A program made the translations under genes and the position numbers. A DNA stretch of 64,000 nt, from positions 27,886 through 91,885 of the forward strand of contig JAEULW010000255.1 of the NCBI GenBank assembly GCA_016793505.1. The letters run 5' to 3'. Below are positions 35,291 to 45,173 of this stretch, piece by piece (position 1 is the stretch's first letter; the number at the start of each line of letters is the position of its first letter). The notes beneath the pieces were generated by a model, which made no database searches, had not been told where the DNA came from, and saw only the letters and a list, made by a program, of their open reading frames with translations. The stretch is from Methylobacteriaceae bacterium (GTDB lineage: Bacteria; Pseudomonadota; Alphaproteobacteria; Rhizobiales; Beijerinckiaceae).

Positions 35291-36123
35291 GTGCCTGCTG
35301 CGACAACGCCGACGGCCTCCGGCGTGCCGATCGACATCCGGCGCGTCTCGAAGACGTTCGGCGATGACACGGCGCAGCCTTTCCTGGCGCTGAAGCCGAT
35401 CGACGTGTCGATCGAGGCCGGCTCCTTCGTCTCCGTCGTCGGCGCGTCGGGCTGCGGGAAGAGCACGCTGATGCTGATGGTCGCCGGGCTTCTGGCGACG
35501 ACGACCGGCGAAATCCGCGTCGATGGAAGAGCCGTGACGCGACCGATCACCGATGTCGGCATCGCCTTCCAGGATCATCTGCTGCTCGATTTCCGCACGG
35601 CGTTCGAGAACGTCATGCTGCACGCCGATATTCGCGGTCTGGCGCGCGCGCCGCTCGAGAAGCGCGCCCGCGAGCTGTTCGCGCAGCTCAGGCTCGAGGC
35701 GGCGATGCACAAATATCCCGCCCAGCTTTCCGGCGGCATGCGTCAGCGCGTCTCGCTGATCCGCACGCTCGTGCACGATCCCGCGCTCATCCTGATGGAC
35801 GAGCCGTTCGGCGCGCTCGACGCGCTGACGCGCCTGCAGGTGCGCGCCGATCTCGAAGAGCTGTGGCTGCGCCGGCGGCCGACCGTGCTGTTCATCACCC
35901 ACAGCGTCGAGGAGGCGGTCGGCCTGTCCGATCGCATCCTGGTGATGAGCCCGAGCCCGGGCGAGGTCGTCGACGACATTGTCGTCGACCTGCCGCGGCC
36001 GCGGCCGCTGGTGTTCGGCGACGCGCCGCAGTTCACCGGCTATGTCGACCGCATTCATCGCCATTTCCAGAGGCTCGGCATATTGCACGACGCGACGCCC
36101 GGCGCGGCGCAGGCGGCGACGGC

Positions 36124-36127
<4 letters not shown>
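35291..36127 (+). CDS. ABC transporter ATPase, TauB/SsuB type
   Basis: The 278-residue cassette ATPase starts at a GTG (35291) preceded by GGAGAA. Walker A GASGCGKST lies near residue 56, signature LSGGMRQR near 146, Walker B LILMDEPFGALD near 166 and switch His ITHSVEEAV near 199. It energises the permease at 32827. No longer start is likely because upstream sequence is the MaoC gene in another frame. Its stop overlaps the enoyl-CoA hydratase start by 4 nt. Confidence 0.94.
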
Positions 36128-36915
<788 letters not shown>

Positions 36916-36929
36916 CGCCGGCGCGGCGT

Positions 36930-37727
36930 TCAGCCTGCGTCCGCGAAAAAGTCGAGCACCGCCTGCGCCTGCCCGGCGATCATCGCGGCGCCGGAGACCG
37001 TGCGACAGCCGCTGCGCCGCGCCAGCGCCAGCAGCGCCGTGTCCTCCCTGGGCACGATGTCCACCACCGCGAGCCCCGCCGGCAGCCCTGCGACAGAGTC
37101 GATCGGCGAGGCGTCGCCGCCGTCCAGACCGACCGTCGTCGCGTTGATCAACACGCCGATCTCCTCGAGGCGCGGGGTCGAGGCCCGCGCCTCGCACTGC
37201 GGATGGGCCGCCGTCACATCCTCGACGATGCACGCGCTGCGCTCGATCTCGATGTCCGTCACGTGAAGACGACGCGCGCCGGCCTCCGCCAACGCAAAAG
37301 CGATGGCGCGGCCGGCGCCGCCGGCGCCGACGAGCCAGACAGTTTCCCCCGCCACGGGCCGACCCGCGTCCTGCAAGGCGCGAACGAGCCCGACGCCGTC
37401 GAACATGTCGGCCTCCCATCGGCCATCGCCGCGCCGGCGCATGGCGTTGCAGGCGCCGACCTGCCGGGCGCGCTGCGTCACGATGTCGGCGAAGGCGAGC
37501 GCCGCCTGCTTGTGCGGATAGGTGAACACCAGCCCGTCGAGATTGCCGGCGCAGATCAGGCCGCGCATGCCGATGTCGAACGCTTCCGCCGACAGCCGCC
37601 ATGGCACGAGCGCGGCGTCGACGCCGGCGGCCTCGAGCCGCGCATTGTAGATTTGCGGCGATTTCGCCTGCGCGATCGGATCGCCGACGATGGCGTAGAG
37701 GCGCGTCGCGCCGGTGATCATGCGCAT
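36930..37727 (-). CDS. AroE-like shikimate/quinate dehydrogenase family protein
   Basis: The 265-residue protein has the shikimate-dehydrogenase substrate domain with FTYPHKQAAL near residue 70 (catalytic Lys) and a DMFDGVGLVRAL segment near 108 (catalytic Asp), then the NADP domain with GAGGAGRAIAFALAEAG near 130. Placement at the end of a transporter-dehydrogenase operon, 7 bp after the dihydropyrimidinase gene, indicates a catabolic paralogue and not the biosynthetic AroE. Starts at 37727 (MRMITG) or 37721 (MITG) are both possible; neither has a strong ribosome site. Its real substrate is unknown, perhaps an amino or hydroxy acid. Confidence 0.85.
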   Translation of the reverse strand: MRMITGATRLYAIVGDPIAQAKSPQIYNARLEAAGVDAALVPWRLSAEAFDIGMRGLICAGNLDGLVFTYPHKQAALAFADIVTQRARQVGACNAMRRRGDGRWEADMFDGVGLVRALQDAGRPVAGETVWLVGAGGAGRAIAFALAEAGARRLHVTDIEIERSACIVEDVTAAHPQCEARASTPRLEEIGVLINATTVGLDGGDASPIDSVAGLPAGLAVVDIVPREDTALLALARRSGCRTVSGAAMIAGQAQAVLDFFADAG

Positions 37728-37734
37728 GCGCGGC

Positions 37735-39132
37735 TCACGCCGCCGGCAGGGCGCGTTGCAGCCGCTGGCCGATCGGACGATCGATGACAAGCGCCCCGTC
37801 GCGCATCACGGTCCGCCCGCGCACCATGGTCAGCACCGGCCAGCCCGTCACCTCGATGCCTTCATACGGCGTGTAGTCGGCGCCATGGCCCTGATTGGCG
37901 TTGGTGATCGTCATGCGCTTCGTCGCATCCCAGATCGCGATGTCGGCGTCGGCGCCGACCGCGATCGTCCCCTTGCGCGGATAGAGACCATAGGTCTTCG
38001 CATGGTTCGTCGACGTCACGGCGACAAATGTGTTGAGATCGATGCGGCCCTTGCCGACGCCTTCGGAGAACAGGATCGGCAGCCGCGCCGCGACGCCCGG
38101 AATGCCGTTCGGCACCCAGCGGAAGCTGGTGCGCCCCTTCGGCGTCAGCTTGCCCTGCGCGTCATCGTAGCGGAACGGGCAATGATCGGAGGAGAACAGC
38201 GTGAAGACGCCGCTCTGCAGCCCTTCCCAGCACGCGGCCTGACTGGCCTTGTCGCGCGGCGGCGGCGAGCAGACATACTTCGCGCCCTCCATGTTGAGGC
38301 CTTTGAGGTCGTCCTCGGTGAGCACCAGATATTGCGGGCAGGTCTCGGCCCTGATCTTCAGGCCCTTGCGCTGCGCCGAGCGAATCTCCTCCATCGCCTC
38401 GCGATTGGAGACATGCACGACGACGATCGGCACATCCGAGAGCTCGGCCATCGTGATCGCCCGATGCGTCGCCTCGCGCTCGACGGGAATCGGCCGAGAC
38501 TTCGCGTGAAAGAACGGCGCGGTGTCGCCCTGTCGTTCGAGCTTCGCGGTGAGGAAGCGGATCATGTCGTAATTCTCGGCATGGATCATCATCAGCGCGC
38601 CGGTCTCGCGCGCCACCGCCATGGTTTCGAGAATCTGCAGATCGGTCAGCGCCAGCCCGTCATAGGTCATGAACACCTTGAACGAAGTGTAGCCGTCCTT
38701 CACCAGCGCCGGCAGCTCCTGACCGAGCACCGCCTCGGTCGGATCGCGGATGATCAGGTGAAAGGCGACGTCGACATGGCACTTGCCCACGGCGAGCGCG
38801 GCATAGGCCTCGACGGTGCGGCGCAGCGGCTCGCCCGTCTCCTGCAGACAGAAGGGCAGCACCATGGTGTTGCCGCCGAGCGCCGCCGAGCGCGTGCAGC
38901 TCTCGAAATCATCCGCCATGACGATGCCGGGACCGGAGGGCTGGGCGATGTGGACATGGCTGTCGATGCCGCCGGGCAGCGCCAGCTTGCCGCGCGCGTC
39001 GATGATCTCGCGCGCGCCTTCGAGGCTCTCGGCGAGCGCCGCGATCCGCCCGTCGCGGATGCCGATGTCGGCGGAGAAGGTGTCGGCGGCGGTGACGATC
39101 GTTCCGCCCTTGATGATCGTGTCGAAGTTCAT
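37735..39132 (-). CDS. Dihydropyrimidinase/hydantoinase-type amidohydrolase
   Basis: The 465-residue cyclic amidase retains all metal ligands of the D-hydantoinase family: SHVHI near residue 58 (HxH), TSFKVFM near 150 (carbamylated Lys), MIHAENYD near 183 (His), VVHVSNREA near 240 (His) and SSDHCPF near 316 (Asp). It hydrolyses cyclic amides such as dihydropyrimidines or hydantoins in the cytoplasm. The ATG at 39132 is preferred over one at 39144 since GGAG sits 6 nt before it. The gene lies between a DHDPS homologue and an AroE-like gene in the same operon; there is no beta-ureidopropionase next to it. Confidence 0.92.
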   Translation of the reverse strand: MNFDTIIKGGTIVTAADTFSADIGIRDGRIAALAESLEGAREIIDARGKLALPGGIDSHVHIAQPSGPGIVMADDFESCTRSAALGGNTMVLPFCLQETGEPLRRTVEAYAALAVGKCHVDVAFHLIIRDPTEAVLGQELPALVKDGYTSFKVFMTYDGLALTDLQILETMAVARETGALMMIHAENYDMIRFLTAKLERQGDTAPFFHAKSRPIPVEREATHRAITMAELSDVPIVVVHVSNREAMEEIRSAQRKGLKIRAETCPQYLVLTEDDLKGLNMEGAKYVCSPPPRDKASQAACWEGLQSGVFTLFSSDHCPFRYDDAQGKLTPKGRTSFRWVPNGIPGVAARLPILFSEGVGKGRIDLNTFVAVTSTNHAKTYGLYPRKGTIAVGADADIAIWDATKRMTITNANQGHGADYTPYEGIEVTGWPVLTMVRGRTVMRDGALVIDRPIGQRLQRALPAA

Positions 39133-39143
39133 GGCCAACTCCA

Positions 39144-40085
39144 TCAGGCGACAGGGGCGAAGCCGGCGGCGACGAGCGCCGCGCGCAGGCTCGACCATTC
39201 GGCGTCGGTAACCGGGGGCTGCGGCGGACGCACGATCGGCGCATCGAGCTTGCCGAGCAAGGTCAGACAGGCTTTGAGCCGCGCGGTCGCACGTCCGCCC
39301 GGCGCGGCGCGATAGATCGCCGCCGCGAGGGGATAGATGCGCTCGTGCAGGTCGCGCGCCGCTATCCAGTCGCCCGCCGCCGTCGCGACGTGGAAATCCG
39401 CGCACAGCCGCGGCGCGACGGCGGCGAGACTGACCTGACTGCCCTCGCTGCCGATGATGGCGCTGGTCAGCAGATGCTCGTCGCCCGAGCCGAGCACGAC
39501 GAAATCCGGCCGCAGCGATTTCAGCAGCCGCCGGTTCGCCTCATAGGTCGCGACTTCCCAGCTCCCCTCCTTGACGCCGACGACGCGCGGCTCGGCGGCG
39601 AGCGTGGCGAGCGTCGCCGCGTCATAGGCCATCGCCCCGGCGCCGACCGGCGCGCCATAGAGGAGAAGCGGCAGGCCCGTCGCGGCGAGCACATGGCGCT
39701 GATGAATCGCCGCCGCCTGCGCATCGTGCGACAAGGCGAAGGAGTTGGGCGGGAAAAGCAGCAGGATGTCGGCGCCGGCCGCCTCGGCCGCGCGCGCATC
39801 CTCGGCGGCGACGAGACTCGATTCGGCGTTGACGCCGGAACAGATCACGCAGTCGCGCGGCGCGACGGCGCGGGCGATCTCGACGACGCGGCGCTTCTCG
39901 GCCTGGCTCAAGACGAAATTCTCGCCGGCATGGCCGTTGACGAGCAGGCCGGCGATGCCTTGCGTCTGCGCGACGTCGCGGATGTGACGCGCCAGCGCAG
40001 CTTCGTCGAGCGCGAAATCGGCCGTCATCGGCGCGATCGTCGCCGCATGCATGCCATGGAGTCGGGCGGGATCGAAACGCTTCAT
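39144..40085 (-). CDS. DHDPS-superfamily lyase/deaminase
   Basis: This 313-residue (beta/alpha)8 protein belongs to the dihydrodipicolinate synthase/N-acetylneuraminate lyase superfamily. The Schiff-base lysine is in VVGVKEGSWE near residue 170, and LLVNGHAGENFVL near 46-58 occupies the position of the usual G-T/S-T/S-GE loop but with altered residues (GHAGE). Relatives include pyrroline-4-hydroxy-2-carboxylate deaminase and keto-sugar-acid aldolases. Its start overlaps the downstream end of the FAD oxidase gene by 4 nt, so it probably processes the imine made by the three-subunit dehydrogenase encoded just upstream. Exact reaction unknown. Confidence 0.87.
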   Translation of the reverse strand: MKRFDPARLHGMHAATIAPMTADFALDEAALARHIRDVAQTQGIAGLLVNGHAGENFVLSQAEKRRVVEIARAVAPRDCVICSGVNAESSLVAAEDARAAEAAGADILLLFPPNSFALSHDAQAAAIHQRHVLAATGLPLLLYGAPVGAGAMAYDAATLATLAAEPRVVGVKEGSWEVATYEANRRLLKSLRPDFVVLGSGDEHLLTSAIIGSEGSQVSLAAVAPRLCADFHVATAAGDWIAARDLHERIYPLAAAIYRAAPGGRATARLKACLTLLGKLDAPIVRPPQPPVTDAEWSSLRAALVAAGFAPVA

Positions 40086-41200
40086 GCGGCCCTCTGTGGC
40101 TGCGCCAGCAGCCGGTCGATCGGAAACAGCGGCAGTTCGGGTTCGCGCCCGAGAATGCGGTCGGCGAGCAGGCGCGCGATATAAAGGCCGCTTGTGTAGC
40201 CCGAATGCACGCTGCCGCAGACATAGGCGTCGGGATGGCCGGGAATCGGCCCGACCGCGGGCAGCGCGTCCGCCGTCTCCGCCTCGAGCCCGGCCCAGGC
40301 GCGGGCGAGCCGCGCCTGCTTCAGCGCCGGGATGGCATGGCAGGCGAGGCGGATGTTGCCGATCAGTCGCTCGGGCCGCAGCGCGAGGCCGCCGCGGGCG
40401 CGATCGCCGACGCCCTGCCAGCCGCCGCCGATCACCGTCGTCCCGTGCGGATACTGCTTCAGCGACAACAGGCCGCTGGCGATGCCGATCACCGTGCGCA
40501 TCACCGGCCGCTGCCGCTCGGTGACGGCGAGCTGATTGACCAGAACCTTGATCGGCAGGGCGACGCCGAGCCAGGCCAGCATCGGCTCGATCCAGACTCC
40601 GCCGGCGATGACGAGCCGGCGCCCGCGCGCCGGCGCGGCGCGCGTCTTCACCACATAGCCGCCGGCCTCGCGCTCGATCCCGATCGCCTCGGCATGCTCG
40701 CGCAGTTCGACGCCGGCCTCGACAAGCGCGCGGCGGAAGGCGAGGCCGGTCAGATACGCATTGGCGTAGCCGTCGACCTTGCAATGGCCGGCAAGGCGCA
40801 CGCCTTCGCCGAGGCCGGGCTCGACAGTTTGCGCCGCTGCGGCGCCGATGAGCTCGATCGGCGCGCCGGCCTCGCGCCGTTTGCCGGCGCGGAAGGCGAG
40901 CAGTTCTTCCTCGCGCTCGGTGAAGGCGAGCGACAGCCCGTCGCAGACCACGACGCCGACATCGTGCCCGAGCCAGTCGCGCGCCGACGCCCACATCGCA
41001 TGCGCGCGCAGGGCGTAGGGGATCAGCGCGACGCGCGTCATCTGCATCGTCAGCGTGCCGGCGTTGACGCCGGAGGCCTCGCGGCACAGCGCGCCGCGCT
41101 CGACGAGAGTCACCGACAGGCCGCCGCGCGCGGCGAACAGCGCGGTCGCGCAACCATGCAGCCCGCCGCCGACCACCACGAGATCGCGCGCCGCGCTCAT
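40082..41200 (-). CDS. FAD-dependent amino/imino-acid dehydrogenase subunit (DAO family; HcnC/OoxB-like)
   Basis: The 372-residue glycine/D-amino-acid-oxidase-fold flavoprotein begins VVVGGGLHGCATALFAARGG, an FAD Rossmann motif. EASGVNAGTLTMQM near 42 is typical of the beta subunit of D-hydroxyproline, opine and hydrogen-cyanide-synthase-like dehydrogenases. The C-terminal VCGSVHSGYTSGLYIARLLAD segment closes the FAD site. It forms a unit with the next two genes (4-nt overlaps): an NAD/FAD oxidoreductase and a 2Fe-2S protein. This is the catalytic subunit that oxidises the C-N bond of the amino acid. Confidence 0.9.
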   Translation of the reverse strand: MSAARDLVVVGGGLHGCATALFAARGGLSVTLVERGALCREASGVNAGTLTMQMTRVALIPYALRAHAMWASARDWLGHDVGVVVCDGLSLAFTEREEELLAFRAGKRREAGAPIELIGAAAAQTVEPGLGEGVRLAGHCKVDGYANAYLTGLAFRRALVEAGVELREHAEAIGIEREAGGYVVKTRAAPARGRRLVIAGGVWIEPMLAWLGVALPIKVLVNQLAVTERQRPVMRTVIGIASGLLSLKQYPHGTTVIGGGWQGVGDRARGGLALRPERLIGNIRLACHAIPALKQARLARAWAGLEAETADALPAVGPIPGHPDAYVCGSVHSGYTSGLYIARLLADRILGREPELPLFPIDRLLAQPQRAA

Positions 41201-42630
41201 AGCGGCGCCGGCGTCGGAATGGGGATGTCGGCATAGTCGAAGGCGCCGATCATCTCGCCGAGCGCCACGGGGCGCAGCGGCGGCCGACCGGTCCAGCGAC
41301 CGACCGTTTCACGGGAAACATTCAACGCCGCGGCCATCAGCTCTTCCGCCGCATCGCTGCAGGAGCGGCCCTGGCACGGGCCCATGCCGCAACGGGTGAA
41401 ATGCTTCAACTGGTCGATGTCGCGCGCGCCGTCCGTGATCGCGGCGTCGATCTCGCCGCGCGTCACATCCTCGCAGCGGCAGACGACCGTGCCGGCGGCG
41501 ATCGCCGCGACCTCCGCCGGGCGTTGCGCCATCAGCGAGGCCATCGCGTCGGAGAAGGGCGCGGCGCGGACAAGCGCGCGATCTATGCGCGCGCATTCCT
41601 GCGCGACGTCTGCGCCCTGCCCTGCCGCGATGGCGAGTCCGGCGCGGCGCCCGGCGAGCGACGCCATGATCTGGCCACGAACGCCCGCGCCGTCGCCGAC
41701 TGCATACAGGCCTTCGACCGTTGTGCGGAACGCCTGATCGACGACCGGCATCCAGCCGCCGCGCAGCCGGTCGTAGCGATGTTCGGCGCGCATGAGGCGC
41801 GTGACCTCGCAGGCCGTCGTCAGCCCGTGGCCGACGACCAGCGCATCGCAATCGAAGGCCCGCTCCTGCCCCGCGATCGGCGCGCCCTGCGCATCGACCG
41901 GCCCGATGACGACGCGCCGCACCGCCTCCTCGCCCTCGGCCCGGCGCACGCCATGCGCGGCGAAGAAGGGCGCGCCCGCAAGACGCGCGCGCCCGGCCAG
42001 CATCGCGCCGCGCAGCGCCAGCGAGGGCCGGCCGAGCAGCGCCGGAAGACGCATCGCCCAGTCGCGCCGCGCAGCGCGATCGACGATGGCGGCGATCTCG
42101 ACGCCCGCCGCGACGAGACCGGCGGCGACGACGGCGAGCAGCGGCCCGCAGCCGGCGACGACGACGCGCGCGCCCGGCGCCGCGCCGTGGCTCTTCAGCA
42201 GCACCGTGGCGGCGGCGAGGCCGATCACGCCGGGCAGCGTCCAGCCCGGGAACGGCGTGACGCGTTCATGCGCGCCGGTGGCGACGACGAGCGCCGGCGC
42301 CTCTAAGCTTTCGTTGCCGTCCGGCCCGAGCGCGTCGACGCGAAAGCCCGTGTCGCGGCCGAGGCCGGGCCCGACGACAGACCAGACGCGGCGGCCGAAT
42401 TGCGTCGTCGCCGGCGAGGCGGCGAGACGTTCGCGCAGATCGTCGCCGGCGCGGTGATCCGCATCGCCCTTGCCGGCGAAGCCGCCGACCGGCGCACGCC
42501 AGACCTGCCCGCCGGCCGCGGGCTGCTCGTCGAGCACGGCGACGCGGCGGCCATGGCGCGCGGCGGCGATCGCCGCTTCCGCGCCCGCCGGCCCGGCGCC
42601 GATGACAATGGCGTCGAACCGCGCCGTCAT
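41197..42630 (-). CDS. FAD/NAD(P) oxidoreductase subunit with C-terminal 2Fe-2S domain (HcnB/OoxA-like)
   Basis: The 477-residue protein has FAD motif IGAGPAGAEAAIAAARHG at about 9-26, a second nucleotide-binding region (VVAGCGPLLAVVAAGLVAAG near 150) and GLYAVGDGAGVRGQ near 310. A BFD-like 2Fe-2S module near 385-425 reads CRCEDVTRGE then CGMGPCQGRSC. This is the alpha subunit layout of hydroxyproline, octopine and cyanide-synthase-like dehydrogenases. It relays electrons from the DAO subunit. ATG 42630 is chosen for the immediately following FAD motif. Overlaps of 4 nt on each side show a tightly coupled operon. Confidence 0.9.
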   Translation of the reverse strand: MTARFDAIVIGAGPAGAEAAIAAARHGRRVAVLDEQPAAGGQVWRAPVGGFAGKGDADHRAGDDLRERLAASPATTQFGRRVWSVVGPGLGRDTGFRVDALGPDGNESLEAPALVVATGAHERVTPFPGWTLPGVIGLAAATVLLKSHGAAPGARVVVAGCGPLLAVVAAGLVAAGVEIAAIVDRAARRDWAMRLPALLGRPSLALRGAMLAGRARLAGAPFFAAHGVRRAEGEEAVRRVVIGPVDAQGAPIAGQERAFDCDALVVGHGLTTACEVTRLMRAEHRYDRLRGGWMPVVDQAFRTTVEGLYAVGDGAGVRGQIMASLAGRRAGLAIAAGQGADVAQECARIDRALVRAAPFSDAMASLMAQRPAEVAAIAAGTVVCRCEDVTRGEIDAAITDGARDIDQLKHFTRCGMGPCQGRSCSDAAEELMAAALNVSRETVGRWTGRPPLRPVALGEMIGAFDYADIPIPTPAPL

Positions 42631-42905
42631 GGCGCGCCTCTCAATTCGATCGCCATGCCTGCGGCGACCGGCGTGCGACAGGCCTGAACCAGCGCGCCGT
42701 CGACGAAGATGGCGCATTCCTGGCAGGCGCCCATGTAACAGAAGGCGCCGCGCGGCGCGCCCGATCGCGGACTCGCGCGCAGCCGCAGCGCGCCCGCCGC
42801 GGCGAGCGCGGTCGCCAGCATGACGCCGTCCGGCAATAGCTGCGCAACGCCGTCGATCGTCACCTCGACGAGTCGCGCGTCGCGTGCGAGCAGACGCGCC
42901 GTCAT
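42627..42905 (-). CDS. Small 2Fe-2S ferredoxin-like subunit (HcnA/gamma type)
   Basis: The 92-residue protein has a ferredoxin-type cysteine pattern, C-x4-C-x2-C, in FCYMGACQECAIFVDG near residues 55-70, and a fourth Cys in VQACRTPV near 76. It matches the small gamma subunit of three-component amino-acid dehydrogenases. The ATG at 42905 gives the family length and overlaps the permease stop by 4 nt. The same domain is fused at the N-terminus of the 959-residue protein encoded at 51342-54221, which supports their association. Confidence 0.9.
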   Translation of the reverse strand: MTARLLARDARLVEVTIDGVAQLLPDGVMLATALAAAGALRLRASPRSGAPRGAFCYMGACQECAIFVDGALVQACRTPVAAGMAIELRGAP

Positions 42906-43621
42906 GGCGCTTTCGCCGCCGGCCGGCGATGACGCGCCTCGTGGACGAGCCGGCGCTCGGCGTAGCGCCCGACGCGCGCGAAGCTCCACGAGATGACGAA
43001 ATAGAGCACCAGCACCGTGCCGAAGCAGATCAGCGCCGAGAAGCCGCGCTGGTTGAGCATGCGCGCGGCGAAGGTGAGCTCGAGAAAACCGATCTGCGAG
43101 ACGAGCGATGTCTCCTTGATCATGCTCACCGTGTGGATCGTCGAAGGCGGCAGGATCACTTTCCAGGCCTGCGGCAGGATGATGCGGAACAGCGCCTGCA
43201 GCGGCGGAATGTTGAGCGCCGCCGCCGCCTCCCACTGTCGCACATGCACCGCCTCGTAGCCGGCGCGGATGTTTTCGGCCGCAAGCGCCGACATGCGCAA
43301 GGCGACCGCCGTCGTCGCCACTACGAACAGGCTCTGGTTGGCGCCCGACAGCTGGAAGCCGAAGAACACGCACATCAAGAGCACGAGAAAGGGAATGCGC
43401 CGGATCGCCTCGGTCCAGCCGATGAACAGCGCGCGCAGCGGCGCGAGCGGCATGATCTGCGCCAGCCGCGCCGTGGCGATGACGAAGCCGACGAGATAGC
43501 CGATCAGACAGCCGAGAAACGACACGAGCAGCGTGTTCAGCGCCGCCTGGCCGAGGAACACGAGGTTCCAGTAGGTGTAGAAGCGCGGCGCCTCGGCGAG
43601 GAACTGCTCGAGCGCGCGCAT
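42902..43621 (-). CDS. Polar amino-acid-type ABC transporter permease (HisM/GlnP family)
   Basis: The 239-residue inner-membrane permease has about five hydrophobic helices and a characteristic His/Glu-Gln permease EAA loop (YEAVHVRQWEAAAALNIPPLQ near residue 140). It forms the heterodimeric channel with the permease gene immediately upstream, the stop and start sharing one base at 43621. It is served by the GlnQ-like ATPase encoded divergently at 45256, because no ATPase lies within this operon. Confidence 0.92.
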   Translation of the reverse strand: MRALEQFLAEAPRFYTYWNLVFLGQAALNTLLVSFLGCLIGYLVGFVIATARLAQIMPLAPLRALFIGWTEAIRRIPFLVLLMCVFFGFQLSGANQSLFVVATTAVALRMSALAAENIRAGYEAVHVRQWEAAAALNIPPLQALFRIILPQAWKVILPPSTIHTVSMIKETSLVSQIGFLELTFAARMLNQRGFSALICFGTVLVLYFVISWSFARVGRYAERRLVHEARHRRPAAKAP

Positions 43622-44289
43622 CAGAACGCCTTCGCCTTGACGCGGAACATGGCGCGCCCGATCGCATAGAGGATCGCCGAGGCGACGATCGTCAGCACGA
43701 TGTAGATCAGCGCGGCGAGCGAGAAAATCTCGATCGAGCGGAACGAGATCGCATTGGCGTTCAGCGCGCGGGCGGTGAGCTCCTCGACGCCGAAGATCGC
43801 CGCCATCGAGGTGCCGAGCGTCATGATGATGTACTGGTTGGACAGCGAGGGATAGAGCGCCTTGACGATATGCGGGGCGATGACGTGACGGATCGTCTGC
43901 AGCCGCGTGAAGCCGAGCGTCTCGGCCGCGTCGATCTCGGCCTGCGGCAACGCCTGGAAGCCGGCGCGCTGGATCTCGGTGAGATACGCGCCGGCGTTGA
44001 GCGTCATGCCGATCAGCACCGCCTGCACCGGCGACAGCAGCACGCCGAATTCCGGCAATGCGAAAAACAGGAAGAAGATCTGGACGAGCTGCGGCGTGTT
44101 GGTGAAAAAGCTGACATAGGCGCGCACCAGCATGCGCGCCCAGCGCGGGCCATAAGCCAGCGTCGAGGCGCCGGCGAGGCCGATCGCCAGGCCGAGAACG
44201 AAGGCGACGAAGGCGATGATGAGCGCGATTGCCGCGCCGATCAGAAAATCGGGCAGATAGCCGAGAACCTGCCCGTATTGCAGCTGCAT
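43621..44289 (-). CDS. Polar amino-acid-type ABC transporter permease (HisQ/GlnP family)
   Basis: The 222-residue permease has N-terminal membrane helices, the SFFTNTPQLVQIFFLFFALPE segment of amino-acid permeases and an EAA loop (AAETLGFTRLQTIRHVIAPH) near 135. It lies 22 nt downstream of the substrate-binding-protein gene and forms a pair with the next permease. It belongs to the 9-gene leftward operon that begins at the GntR-type site near 45180. Confidence 0.92.
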   Translation of the reverse strand: MQLQYGQVLGYLPDFLIGAAIALIIAFVAFVLGLAIGLAGASTLAYGPRWARMLVRAYVSFFTNTPQLVQIFFLFFALPEFGVLLSPVQAVLIGMTLNAGAYLTEIQRAGFQALPQAEIDAAETLGFTRLQTIRHVIAPHIVKALYPSLSNQYIIMTLGTSMAAIFGVEELTARALNANAISFRSIEIFSLAALIYIVLTIVASAILYAIGRAMFRVKAKAF

Positions 44290-44311
44290 CCGCCTTCGCC
44301 CGCCCTTGCGA

Positions 44312-45148
44312 TCAGAACATCGGGTTGACCGGCACCGGCGTCTTCATCGGCACGCCGAACCATTTCTCCCAGGTCTTGCCGACGAAGCCGCTGCGATGCA
44401 TTTCGAATAGCACGACGTTGAGCACGTCCTTCAGCGTCGTGTTGCCCTTCTGCACGCCGATGCCGACCCAGGTGCTGGCGAGCACCTCGTCGAGCACCTT
44501 CCACTCGACGCCGGCGACGTTCTTCATCGGGATGACGACCGATTCGAGCACGTCCACCATCGCGTCGGCGCGGCCCTGCTGCAGCGCGCGGAAGGTGTCG
44601 GGATAATTGTCGAGCAGCGTCACCTGCGCCTTCGGCGCATTCGCCTGAATCCAGGGAATGCCGACGGTGCCGCGCACCTGCACGAGGCGGACCTGCGGAT
44701 TGTCGAGATCGGCCGGTTTGGCGATCGGAACGGCGGTCCCGGTCTTGGTCAGCACGATGACGCTCTGGGTGTGCAGCGGCACGGTGTAGTCGATGACCAG
44801 CGCCCGCTCGACCGTGCGGGTGATCGCGCCGAGCACGATGTCGATCCGGTCCGACTGCAGGAACGGGATGCGGTCGGGGCTGCCGACCTGCACGATCTCC
44901 AGCTCGACCTTCATCAGCCGCGCGATCTCGCGCGCGACGTCGGCGTCGAAGCCGTCGATCTGGTTCTGCGCGTTGAACACGCCGAAGGGCGGCAGCGTCG
45001 GGTTGATCCCGGCGCGCAGCTTTTTCGCCGACAGCACCTCGGCCAGCGGCTTGCCGAGCGCGGCCTCGCTCGCCGCCAGTCCTGCGGCGGCCGCCGCGCC
45101 GATCAGCGCCACACGGCGCGAGACATTCGTGAAGCTGTCGTTCGCCAT
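44312..45148 (-). CDS. Amino-acid-type ABC substrate-binding protein (family 3)
   Basis: The 278-residue periplasmic protein carries a twin-arginine signal (NVSRRVALIGAAAAAGL) and an uptake domain with GINPTLPPFGVFNAQNQIDG and GFDADVAREIARLM, typical of family 3 binding proteins for polar amino acids, opines and related ligands. The ATG at 45148 has GGGGAG upstream. First gene of the 9-gene leftward operon. The ligand is likely the amino or imino acid that the downstream dehydrogenase oxidises. A second binding protein of the same family is encoded at 48366-49232. Confidence 0.92.
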   Translation of the reverse strand: MANDSFTNVSRRVALIGAAAAAGLAASEAALGKPLAEVLSAKKLRAGINPTLPPFGVFNAQNQIDGFDADVAREIARLMKVELEIVQVGSPDRIPFLQSDRIDIVLGAITRTVERALVIDYTVPLHTQSVIVLTKTGTAVPIAKPADLDNPQVRLVQVRGTVGIPWIQANAPKAQVTLLDNYPDTFRALQQGRADAMVDVLESVVIPMKNVAGVEWKVLDEVLASTWVGIGVQKGNTTLKDVLNVVLFEMHRSGFVGKTWEKWFGVPMKTPVPVNPMF

Positions 45149-45173
45149 CTCCGCTCCCCTCTCTCCAAACCGG

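Noticed and set aside
36930..37727. Biosynthetic shikimate dehydrogenase aroE
   Set aside because: Catalytic Lys/Asp are present, but it is the last gene of a catabolic operon on a plasmid, so a catabolic paralogue is more likely; the symbol was not assigned.
39205..39218. Additional LacI operator (GGTAACCGGGGG)
   Set aside because: Only half of the palindrome is present and it is inside a coding region of an unrelated operon.
40082..42905. Hydrogen cyanide synthase (hcnABC)
   Set aside because: The domain set is the same, but linkage to an amino-acid importer, DHDPS-type lyase and hydantoinase points to amino/imino-acid catabolism rather than glycine-to-cyanide conversion.
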